Shown one piece after another: positions 33,346 through 42,781 of a DNA stretch of 64,000 nt. A model generated the notes under the pieces. That model made no database searches. It worked only from the letters and a program-made list of their open reading frames with translations, and was not told the DNA's origin. Numbering within the stretch: position 1 is the stretch's first letter; each line of letters starts with the position of its first letter. The DNA comes from Pseudoips prasinana (Eukaryota; Arthropoda; Insecta; Lepidoptera; Nolidae). The stretch is taken from the NCBI GenBank assembly GCA_951640165.1, contig OX621237.1:15376001-15440000 (forward strand), written 5' to 3'. The translations under genes and the position numbers were made by a program.

Positions 33346-34380
33346 ACTTTTGAGAAGAATGATAATTAAGGTTCCTATGCTTACATAATATTTTTTTATA
33401 TAAAAAGTAAAGGATTTAATTCCAATCACATAAATTAATGTATCCATCTAGCTTATAATGTGCTATGTGACAATCAATATTCAGATATAAACGCATGACA
33501 ATTTCATTGTGTCTAACTTATAAACTAATGTAGTACCTATCTTATAAACACTTTATCAAGAACTAGTTAAATCGATTCGTATGAATTGAGCAGCCATATT
33601 TGACGGTGTTTTGAATTAGTAAGAAATGAAAACAAAATCCGCAGTACTTGTATTGCCATGAGGCTCCTACTAATATTTTCTTAAGAACTGGGACATAGTG
33701 GTACACGGATGAGATTCTAGAAATAAATGTGTGCGTATAGTTAGCAGCCTGACACTTGAATTTGTTTTGAATATGTCAAAATAATTGTGCGCAAATAGTG
33801 ATATAACAGATAAATATTGCGACAGTATTAAAAATGTTTGAGTATTTTAGTGAGGCTGCTAAATTTGTTAAGCATACGTTAAGTAATCCAGTGGGTACAG
33901 AGTAATTTATCATTATGACTTGTATAGCCAAACTGCTACAATCCAGAGATATTAGTCTATCTTGGTGTAGCTGCTACCTTGAAGTTTATGGCAACGGTGA
34001 TTCCAAAGAATCTGGCACACTATTACACCCAACTAATAGACATAGAATAATTGTGATTGAAATAGTGACTAATATTATGTATAATAGTAATATTATATTA
34101 TTTTTTATTTGAATATTCTCTAAAATCATTTAAATTTTTTAATATCCATCCTACGAGTTTTTTGGTCTCTTGTAGTTTTCTTGTACCACGTGAGCCACTC
34201 CTTTGTTTTTTTTATTCTGGCGGAACCGGGAATTAGGTAAAGGGGCAGTCCCCTTTACCGCAATAATTATGTCATTAAATTACTGATGTAGAAAGAACAT
34301 CACACTCAAGGTTTTGGCCATTATTTTATTCATTGTCATACCTAACTAGGGTATGACTAATGAATTAAAATTATGGCATT
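33346..34380. other. Intergenic AT-rich stretch
   Basis: No gene recognised. Contains a fragment ('attgaaatagtgactaatat' at about 34055) of the repeat family seen at 34396-34600 and 35745-35930, and a 10-base-arm hairpin at 34236-34259. Confidence 0.35.
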
Positions 34381-34395
34381 AAATCGTGGCTACGC

Positions 34396-34600
34396 CTAGG
34401 TGTTGTTTCGATTATGCTCTTTCCATATCACGGTAGTATGACCTCGCCATTCTGACATTATACTAATGGGCACAATTTTACCAAAAATTGGCTGTATGAT
34501 AAAGTTTATGAATGATTTTTGGCAATTATGGGTACGAAAGAATTTTTTTATACATATAATAAGAATCACTATTTCAAGCACATTTCTTTTGTGTATTCAT
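34396..34600 (-). repeat. Repeat family shared with 35745-35930
   Basis: On the minus strand it reads 'gaaatagtgattcttattat' then a diverged middle ('attttggtaaaattgtgccc') and 'ctaccgtgatatgga', in the same order as the plus-strand copy at 35745-35930. Non-coding; class unknown, possibly a decayed DNA transposon fragment. Confidence 0.5.
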
Positions 34601-35040
34601 TAGTTGGAAAATAATGCCAGTTTCTTTGGTATCAATGGATAATCACCAATAGACTGTAATATCTCATATTGCATGGGAGCAGAATTATTGAAATTCTGAC
34701 TATACAAGGCACTATTTCACTCGAAACTTCACAATTATTGACATAGTAAGTTACTCTGTATTAACTGGATTTCTTAGTAACTACATTACTCAATTATCAT
34801 CTGAAATACGGTGTCACTATTTGTATGCTATATGTCACTATTTACAATTATTTAGCATATTTAAAACAATAAAATTATATTGTGACGCTGCTTACAATAC
34901 GCACGCGGTTCAAAAGGGTTAAATAGAAATTGGTACAAGACATACTTGGAAGCCTGGACATTAACTAATTCATACAAATTGGACATACCTTTGGACCATA
35001 TTCCACAACATTTTGATAATTTTACTCTTATTTGATTTAA

Positions 35041-35116
35041 AAATAAAAAAGGTTTTTATTCACGTAGACTTTAAAAAAGCGCTTGTAAATAGTCAGAACA
35101 TGTTTGTAGTAATATA
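35041..35116 (+). repeat. 76-base element identical to an inverted copy at about 58000-58073
   Basis: Begins 'aaataaaaaaggtttttatt' and contains 'cacgtagactttaaaaaagc' and 'gcttgtaaatagtcagaac'. The reverse complement at 58073-57998 matches without a difference by eye, while flanks do not align. It looks like the conserved tail of an interspersed element. Confidence 0.65.
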
Positions 35117-35329
35117 TTTCTAGTAACATAGATATTTAGGTACACATTGTTGATTAACTTATAAGATAAGCTATAGTAATATAGGAAGGTAGTGTTTTTC
35201 TCTTAAAATACTTGGATAACCTCATTTTTGAGCCATAATATACACATCTCATCAAAAAACCGAAAACTAACATTTACAAATTATCTTTTAAGGGTAAAAA
35301 CATATCTGATGAATCAAATAATATTCGTT

Positions 35330-35545
35330 AAACGATACCTTATAATATCCGCATTGTGCGGGAAACCGCTACATGCACGCAGCATAAGACCGGCCATTTC
35401 AGAAATCCATGGGGGAAGCCAGCAGCAGACTGACTTTCAACTCAAACCTTAAATCACTGGTCGAAATCTATGCAGCCAGCCCCGCATATCCGGTGACCGT
35501 ACAGGTAAAGGAAGGACCTGCTAATAATCCAGGAAGCACTAGGAA
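35330..35545 (+). repeat. Degraded RTE-like LINE 3' region
   Basis: Contains 'gcagcataagaccggccatt' and 'cagaaatccatgggggaagc' then 'cagcagcagac', resembling RTE 3'-end phrases ('gtccagcagtgg'). Open frames of 60-74 codons here are remnants, not genes. Confidence 0.4.
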
Positions 35546-35744
35546 TAAGTGGTCAAAAAAAATTAATCATTCTTGCCGAGACGAAAATAACTAAGGCGAT
35601 GAAGCTGTGGCAGTCGCGAACGACCGAGGATTCATGCTCTTGTTAGACATATTGAAGTGTCAAAAAACATTGTGAAATGATGTCTTGTATATACAAACTT
35701 AATAATACTGCTCCAATGCAATCCGAGACATTAAGACTATTTTT

Positions 35745-35930
35745 GAGGCTACAGAGAATACACAAAAGGATTGTGCTTGAAATAGTGATCCTTATTATGT
35801 ATAAAAAGAGATTACTAATTCCCAAATTTGAAGCTTATACTTCTGCCATAGATTCTATTTTTGGTACAATGGTGCCTAGTAGGTATATTACAGAATCGCG
35901 GGGCGCAACCCTACCGTGATAAGTGGTTTA
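35745..35930 (+). repeat. Repeat family shared with 34396-34600, plus strand
   Basis: Shares 'tgcttgaaatagtgat', 'cttattatgtataaaaa', 'tttttggtacaatggtgcc' and 'accctaccgtgataagtgg' phrases with the inverted copy. No coding capacity. Confidence 0.5.
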
Positions 35931-36164
35931 AAAAGCTACCAAGAGAAAGCTTGATTTTATATACGTCATTGACGAGGATACGCAAAGAGCCAAAAACTAT
36001 AACTGTTGATTCAGTATTGTTCCGGCGATACACTAGTATCAAATTACGTCTAGATTTTACAGTTATTACTGTTATTTTATTATTTTTAGGTAAATGAAAT
36101 ATGCACCAGATTTGGAGTCTTAAAATCTGGTGCACATTTCACCTTAATATAGCTAGGTATAGCT

Positions 36165-36290
36165 GTTTGTGGGACCCATAAATAGTTGTTCGGAGTCTGG
36201 ATGTAATTTGTGGCCGTCTATTATATGTTTGTAAAGTACCTCGCAACACGGGGAATAGATTACCTAATGCGAGCGTTGTCTTAAAAAAAA
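36165..36290 (+). repeat. SINE-like family C copy, 5'-truncated
   Basis: Has 'gggacccataaatagttgtt', 'cggagtctggatgtaatttg' and 'gtaaagtacctcgcaacac', matching the body of the copy at 10323-10505; the tRNA-like head is missing. Confidence 0.6.
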
Positions 36291-36880
36291 ATGTAGGCAT
36301 ATAATATATTTCACTTCGGTGCACGTCAGTACTCAACACATGATTAGTAGGACTGGATTTCTAAGTGTCTGTCAGCTTAATGTCAGGCTCACTAAGATAG
36401 TTAAAAACTTTTGAAATATTGTGTCTATTTATATGCTATACCTACCTTCGAGTATGCCACTACTTATCGCTATTTATGCTGCGTTATTTGACAGATTCAA
36501 AACAGTCCCAATTCAAGTCTGAGGCTGTTAACTAGACGCTAACGTCGTGTAATGTGTAAAGTATATAACTATATCGAAATATAACATGGCATTTTCTCTA
36601 TAGAAAAAAGACGTATATTTTTATCTTCACCACAACTAAAAGTCTGCCTTTGTTATCCTTCTTTACATATTATAGGTAAAAGTCGCTTTTCGCGAATGTG
36701 TGATTAATACTCAGTCCTAAACCACTGACGGAATTTGATAAGCTGATTTCATCATCAATTAGGTCAGGTCGATTCTTAATACAACGTAATTAACTATCTA
36801 TTAAATATATAAAATCAAATATATTGAAACAAATTCGGGGAAAAATAAATTTACATGTCTTACGTAGGTACACACGGCTA

Positions 36881-38463
36881 CCGTAAAACGGGGTGGATAG
36901 AAATCGCGGGGTGAATGGAGACAAAACCGAGAAAGTTTTTTTGCCCTGACCTCCAGTCTTTTGAAATAAAATTGTTACTATTTTTTTAATGTTTTTAAAA
37001 CGGCAACATTATTTTTATAAGATGGCAATTCCAGTTCACCATGAAGTTAGGCGAAAGTAAAAGAAAAAATACGTTTGAAAATTAACTGCCGTACGGTGAT
37101 AATTTGGCCTCCTATAAGTTGGTGATTATAGATAGGAAATACAAAATATAGTGTAATAAACGTTATATTATAGTGTTCCTTAGTTCATCAGGATAAATTT
37201 TTATATTCAAGTAAGTACAATTTTGATTTGAATTCCTTGATATTGATGAAAAAGTTATTATTGTGTGATTTTACCTATGCCTGAGGTTAATAGAAATGGG
37301 AAAGGGGCGAATAGATACGTAGTACGGGTTCAATAGATACGTCGTATGGGGTTAATAGAAACGGGAAAGGGTTTAATGGAAACAAGAAAGGGGTGATTAG
37401 AAAAAGCCTGACTAGGGTTGCCACCTAGCTATGAAAAAGGAAGGTACATACTTACATACTTTCTTAAGTTGCATAATATTTTGTTTTAGGTACAAAATGC
37501 CTCGTTTGTATAAGCCGGACTCAATAGGAAAAATATACAAAACATATGACGAATCTTTATTACAACAAGCGGTGGAAGAATACAGAATATCGAAAATGTT
37601 TTTAAAGATTGTAGCTGAAAAGTATAATATAGATAAGTCAGTGTTGTATAGGCATAGTACAAGAACAATGCGAAAACAAGGTGGACAAACAGTTTTTTCG
37701 GAAAGCGGCAAGCGGTCTGATGCAAATATTTTTGAGGACTGGATAAAATCGACCGCATTGCCTTATTTTAGAGGTAAATTGGGGAAGAAGTGCCTCATAG
37801 GTGATAACAGGATAGGTTATCACCGCATCTGTCATTAGATGTAATCAAATTGTGTCATGATGAGAACATTACACAACCATTAGACGTGGCCTTTTTCCGT
37901 CCGATGAAGATTGCGTGGCGAAACATTCTTTTAAAATGGAAAAAACCGGATGGTAAGACACAAGCATCTGTTCCAAAGGGATGCTTTCCAAAACTAAGTA
38001 TTGAAAAAACTTATTACTGACCTCAATGAAAATGCCAAAGATAATATATTGGCAGGTTCTATACAATTAAAGGCTGATTGGAAAGTTAAATTTGTTTATA
38101 TTTTGTCTTAAAACACTTTTATACACATTACAAACACCTTTACAAAAAAATCAACTGCTATTCAACTTTTCTTTTCAGATATTACAACAAATGGTCTTGT
38201 TTAAAACGAGACAACCCTACCAATTTTTTCTATTAACCCCATACGTCGTATCTATTGACCCCGACACCTGGGTAAATAGAGATGGCTTATATTTATGCGA
38301 TTTTTGTTCAAAATAAATAATAAAAATAACTTTTGAACATTAGTAAGTTTAAAACCAACGTTGACTCCAAAAATAATTGCATTAAATACGATGAAACAAA
38401 TCGAAAACAATATGAATATCGATTTCAAAGTTCCAAACTGTATCTATTCACCCCGTTTTACGG
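36881..38463 (+). mobile_element. pogo-like DNA transposon, internally deleted, 1.58 kb
   Basis: Inverted ends 'ccgtaaaacggggtg' at 36881 and 38463 with TA duplicated at 36879-36880 and 38464-38465. Subterminal DNA on both sides repeats phrases such as 'gggttaatagaaacgggaaa' and 'gaccccgacacc' that resemble the ends. It retains the N-terminal DNA-binding part of the transposase (37497-37838) and a C-terminal piece (about 37825-38085) but lacks most of the DDE region. Confidence 0.85.
37497..38085 (+). pseudogene. pogo-like transposase remnant (HTH_psq plus DDE_1 C-terminal piece)
   Basis: ATG at 37497 opens 'MPRLYKPDSIGKIYKTYDES' and a Pipsqueak-type helix-turn-helix ('LLQQAVEEYRISKMFLKIVA...YNIDKSVLYRHS') then 'KQGGQTVFSE', the usual order in pogo/Tigger transposases. 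After a deletion near 37790-37825 another frame carries 'LSLDVIKLCHDEN', 'ITQPLDVAFFRPMKIAWRN' and 'PKGCFPKL', the tail of a DDE_1 domain. Catalytic residues between are lost and frames change, so it is dead. Confidence 0.8.
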
Positions 38464-38606
38464 TACATATCAAGCTAGGTATACATTTACAATATAAGCT
38501 GACCTCTCATTGTATGGAAATGCTACACAACGCGGGATCAGCTGATACTTGAAATGTATAGCTTGATTGTAGCCGTGTGTACCTACGCTAAATCTCAAGC
38601 TATAAA

Positions 38607-38912
38607 TAAAAACCGGCCAAGTGTGAGTCGGAGTCGCTCCTGAAGGGTTCCGTACCATTATCTATAAAAACGAGTAAAAATTCGCGTTTCTTGTATGGGA
38701 GCCCCCTTTAATTTTTAATTATTTTTTTTGTATTTGTTGTTATAGCGGCAACAGAAAAACTTACATCATCTGTGAAAATTTCAACTGTCCGAACGTCTCA
38801 TGAACCGTGATAGTTATATCACGGTTCATGAGATATAGCCTGGTGACAGACGGACAGACAGACAGACAGCGATGCCTTAGTATCTAATAGGGTCCAGTTT
38901 TAACCTTTGAAT
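38607..38912 (+). repeat. Lepidopteran SINE-like family D ('aaaaccggccaagtg')
   Basis: Begins 'aaaaaccggccaagtgtgag', continues 'gaagggttccgtaccat', 'tttcaactgtc', 'tcacggttcatgagatatag' and 'cctggtgacagacggacaga' to 'aatagggtccagtttt'. I recognise this as a common lepidopteran interspersed family. This copy has an extra inverted duplication (38796-38833). Other copies: 51205-51270, 53975-54140 and 58775-58830, all reversed. Confidence 0.75.
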
Positions 38913-39490
38913 TGTAGTTCTTCCAAAATCCTAAAATACCGGCAATATACTCGCATGTCTCTAACTATGTGTTATGTGTTAATTACCTACATATGGAAGC
39001 GAAATGCGTGCAAAACTAATTTTTTTTTTTGTACCAAAATCGGCAACATTAGTTGAAAATGTAAACAATATAAAAGTTGTGCATTAGATTTACACGACTT
39101 TTGGTGATTTTAGGCAGTTTACGATACGTTCGTTTTGATTTTATATATTTAAAATAGGCTTAAATTTCCTATCAATCATGCTACGAGTTTGTAAGCAAAT
39201 TATAGCCATAATTAATTAATCATTAGTTAAAAAGGCTACAATTTGCTAACAAGTAGGTTGTTTATAGAAGTTTGTAGGCCAATCCTTTAGCTTTGTTTAA
39301 ATCTAAATTTATTCAAAGTCGTGTTAATTGCACTGATTTTCTATAGCTTATTAATTTATTATTATTACCGGTGCGGTGTGGTATAAATAATATATTTTAC
39401 ACACATTCAGCCCATCCAATGCCCTGAACTGACAGTACGTAACTTTTCCTAATTCCTTTGATCTCGATGCTATTTACTCTTATCTATATA
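38913..39490. other. AT-rich intergenic stretch
   Basis: No gene or repeat recognised beyond homopolymer runs. Confidence 0.3.
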
Positions 39491-41134
39491 CACTCGCGAG
39501 CAACCAAATCGACTCAAGCCTTGTCGGCGCACACATACATTGATACAACTAAAATCATGAATGGAAATTATTAAAATGATATGTCATTCGAAAGCTTAAG
39601 ATGTCAGCTTTAATTTGATATCATTATCATTGAAATCCATCCATCATTTTTGAAATAAATGATGTCTGAATGCAAGAGTAGGAAAAACGGGAATTTAGGA
39701 AAAAGGGTATGTGTCTCGTATTTGACAAATTAAACAAAAAAAATTAAAAATAAAATTATTTTATTTAAATCAGTATTTCGTATTGCCCCCTCTAGCCCTA
39801 ATTACATCCCGCAGTCTGTTTTTCATGGACCTTATCAATTTTTTGACATTTTCTTGAGGAATGCCGTCCCACTCCTCTAATAATGCTGTCTTTAGCTCGT
39901 CTACGCTTGAAGGGACTGGATTTCTGGCCCGAACTCTTCTTTTAAGCTCGTCCCATAAGTGCTCGATGGGATTCATGTCAGGACTGAGCGCAGGCCAGTC
40001 CATCGTGCGTAATTCGACCTCTTGCAGAAACTGTCGAGTGACTCGTGCCGTGTGGCAGCGGGCATTGTCGTGCATTAACACGAAGTCTTCACCGACAAAC
40101 CCTGCGTAGGGCACAACATGATCCAGTAGAATGTCGGTGATGTACCGATCAGCTGTTAGCCCGCCTCCTCGGCCGCCCCCAGGCACGAAAACAAGTTCGG
40201 TTTTTCCCTCTAAAGAGATACCAGCCCACATCATGCAGGAACCGCCGCCATATGCCACTGTTTCAGCGAAACAACATTGGGCAAATCGTTCTCCCGGACG
40301 CCTGTAGACTCGGCCTCTCCTGTCACTGCCATGCAGACACATTCTGCACTCATCAGTAAACAGGACCGATCGCCATTGCGCAACGCTCCAATTGAGATGC
40401 TCTCGAGCAAATTGAAGGCGCGCTTGTCGGTGGCCTGCAGTCAACTTAGGGCCCGTCGCAGGTCTTTTTGGCGTCAAGTTGGCTTCCTTCAAGCGTCTTC
40501 TCACTGTCCACTCGCTGACAGCCACTTGTCGTACACGTCTCAGTTCTTGCTGCACATCAACGCCCGTAAGGTGTCGATTGCGCAGCGAGGTTGAGACAAT
40601 GAAGCGGTCGTCTCTCTCTGAAGTGCACCGGTGGCGGCTCGTTCTTGGTCTCCGATTGAAGGCACCAGTCTCTTGGAACCGTCTGTATACTCGGGATACA
40701 GAAGACTGGCTCAAGTGGAGCTGGGCAGCGATTGCTCGCTGACTTAACCCTTGTTGCAACAAGGCAACAACTTGAGCGGCTTCTTCTGGTGTGGTATCCA
40801 TGGGTTAGCGAAAACAAGGAATGCAATTTACGGAGATGTGTACCGGTCAACCTGTAACAAGCAACTGATAAGATAAACCGGAAGTGGGGGGTTTTATAGC
40901 GGGAGCAGGTAGCGCAAGTCGTGGATTCCTAAAGAGGTAATTTACGCTGACGGCCAATTAAAATGTGTCAATAAATCAGCGCTTAGTTTTTTTTAAGGTA
41001 TTGATGTTAATTGAAAGCCTAATTCTTCAGCTTTCGAATGACATATCACTTTTGTAATTACCATTTATCGTTTTAGGAAAATCAATGTATATGTGCGCCG
41101 TCTAGGCTTGAGTCGATTTGGTTGCTCGCGAGTG
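39491..41134 (-). mobile_element. Tc1-like DNA transposon, full length with long inverted repeats, 1.64 kb
   Basis: Ends 'cactcgcgagcaaccaaatc' at 39491 and inverted at 41134, with TA on each side (39489-39490 and 41135-41136). The outer 54 bases match with about three differences, and a second matching block ('gatatgtcattcgaaagct') continues the inverted repeat inward to about 110 bases. The single transposase ORF is intact. This is the best candidate in the window for a recently active element. Confidence 0.93.
39770..40801 (-). CDS. Tc1-family transposase, 343 residues, intact (DD34E)
   Basis: ATG at 40801-40799, stop at 39772-39770. The N-terminus 'MDTTPEEAAQVVALLQQGLS' begins a paired-like bipartite DNA-binding domain with 'QSSVSRVYRRFQETG' and 'RRRLKEANLTPKRP'. 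Catalytic residues: D of 'VLFTDECRM', D of 'LMHDNARCHTA' and E of 'MNPIEHLWDEL', with 34 residues between the last two. Full family length and no internal stop. The frame lies inside a TIR-bounded element and is transcribed right to left. It may be functional; only transposition assays or identical copies elsewhere would show that. Confidence 0.95.
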   Translation of the reverse strand: MDTTPEEAAQVVALLQQGLSQRAIAAQLHLSQSSVSRVYRRFQETGAFNRRPRTSRHRCTSERDDRFIVSTSLRNRHLTGVDVQQELRRVRQVAVSEWTVRRRLKEANLTPKRPATGPKLTAGHRQARLQFAREHLNWSVAQWRSVLFTDECRMCLHGSDRRGRVYRRPGERFAQCCFAETVAYGGGSCMMWAGISLEGKTELVFVPGGGRGGGLTADRYITDILLDHVVPYAGFVGEDFVLMHDNARCHTARVTRQFLQEVELRTMDWPALSPDMNPIEHLWDELKRRVRARNPVPSSVDELKTALLEEWDGIPQENVKKLIRSMKNRLRDVIRARGGNTKY

Positions 41135-41149
41135 TATATATATATAAAA

Positions 41150-41410
41150 ATCAATGCCACTTTTCGTTGTAATGTTATAACTCAACAACGCCTTTACCGA
41201 TTTGGCTAATTTTGGTCTTGAATTGTGGAAGTGCAGGGAAGGTTTGTACGTAGAGAAAATTAAAAAAAAGTCTTGAAAAGTGTAAAATCAACATATTTTA
41301 GCAATTTAAAATATTTTTTTGTTAGAATAAATGAACTTAATAATCATTTTTTTTATTACTATGCCTTATACGTAGCGAAGCACGTACCGGGCCGCTAGTT
41401 CAGTATAAAT
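41150..41410 (-). repeat. Interspersed repeat with 'acgtagcgaagcacgtaccg' end
   Basis: Contains 'cgatttggctaattttggtc' and ends '...gtagcgaagcacgtaccgggccgctagt', the start phrase of a common insect tail repeat read in reverse. Class not resolved. Confidence 0.4.
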
Positions 41411-41710
41411 CTAAAATTTAAAAATGAAAATACAAATTAATCAACGAAATCTTTTTACCCTAATAACTTCCCAACGACTGCACCATATTGGATAAATCTT
41501 AAATTTTTTCGCTATTCTAAGAAAGTTGGTTATGAAAAAACAAATTGCAAATATTTATATCCGAAAATTAAGTGTGAGAATGGGGCAGAAGACTGTGTAC
41601 CTAATGCTCGAAGGTGAGATGTTGTTTTGTTTTTGTGGGTGTTTCTGCAGCACTATTATGGTACATTACGTAAACGTGTATTAAAATATTAGACTTTAGA
41701 CAGTATTGCA

Positions 41711-41895
41711 CAGCTAGTCATTATCACACTAATATTATAAAGGAGAAAGTTTGTGAGTGTGTTTGTTTGTTATTTCTTCACGTCTAAACGGCTGGAGCGA
41801 TTTTAATAAAATTTAGAATGAGGTTAGCTGACACCCTGGATTAACACATAGGCATATTTATAAAGTTTTACGCGGGTAAATAAATAATAAAAACA
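41711..41895 (+). repeat. RTE/Helitron-tail-like interspersed fragment
   Basis: Contains 'cacactaatattataaagga', 'gtgtgtttgtttgttatttc', 'tcacgtctaaacggctggag' and ends in 'cgcgggtaaat', phrases that recur in lepidopteran LINE tails. Boundaries unclear. Confidence 0.4.
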
Positions 41896-42618
41896 TATAC
41901 CTAATACTGATAAGTATTGTTCGCCATTAAATTGTGATTATAATTTTAAATTAAGATTAACTTTCGCGCATTAGTTCAAAAAATAAAATTAATATTGTGT
42001 AACGATTAATGGAAAGTCAACTGGTAATATGAATTTATAAGGTGTCAAGGCAGTAAATACAAATTATTACTATTATCTTTTTAAATTACACCAAGCACCA
42101 GTGCTACGCCCAGGCGGGTTGTATTGTTGATATTTTTGAACGTATGAAAATTCAGTGATATCAAAATAATATAGTTAAAGGAGGTGGTGTAGGTATATCT
42201 TGAACTCCCGACTCAGTACTAACAATTCTAAAAGTTACTCTACGAAATTTCGTATAAATCTATACCCATATATTATAATCAAAGTTTGGCCACGGTTCTA
42301 AATGCGCTCATTAAATGGTTTACACAGTTCATCTCGGTATAAGGATCATACGTCATTCAGGAATATTTAGGTCGCGAAATGAAGGAAGATCGATCATCAT
42401 AATATCATCCGTCAGTCTGACTTGGAGATAAAGACCTTGACTGTTGTGAGAGCGTCAAGATAATAAATAAACAGCTGTTGTTTACATCCGCGTCAGCTGA
42501 CCCACTTCGGTATGTAAGTCAGGATAAATGTGGAGCTAATGCCGTAGCGAATTTTGTTTTTAACATCACTACTTCAATGTTGACTGCATTATATTCCCCA
42601 GACGGGAACCGACCTATC
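41896..42618. other. Intergenic stretch
   Basis: No gene, RNA or element ends recognised. Confidence 0.3.
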
Positions 42619-42772
42619 GATATAGAATAGAATAGAAAATTTATTTTTTCAGGTCGCTATGACTCATATATGTTAGTAGGACTTACAGCTATGTTAGTAA
42701 CATACATTACTTTTTTTTGTCCTACCTATTTATCCTGCTTGTGTGTACAATAAAGAGTATTCTATTCTATTA
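42619..42772. repeat. Small element with 'agaatagaatag' inverted ends
   Basis: Left end 'tatagaatagaatagaaaat', right end 'gagtattctattctattatt'; the two read as inverted repeats. The right part 'cctgcttgtgtgtacaataaa' is a phrase widespread in lepidopteran repeats. A short piece of the family is at about 8845. Confidence 0.45.
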
Positions 42773-42781
42773 TTATAACCC

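Larger units (their letters stand above)
36863..38587. mobile_element. Small palindromic MITE split by a pogo-like insertion
   Basis: The outer ends 'cgtaggtacacacggcta' (36863-36880) and, inverted, 'cgtaggtacacacggctac' (38587-38569) are inverted repeats. Taking out 36881-38463 plus one TA leaves an element of about 140 bases in which the inverted repeat extends across the junction ('catatcaagctaggtatac' against 'gtatagcttgattg' inverted). This shows that the MITE came first. Confidence 0.7.

Noticed and set aside
35228..36097. Series of 60-80 codon ORFs in both strands
   Set aside because: They fall in decayed repeats; frames do not connect and no motif is shared with known proteins.
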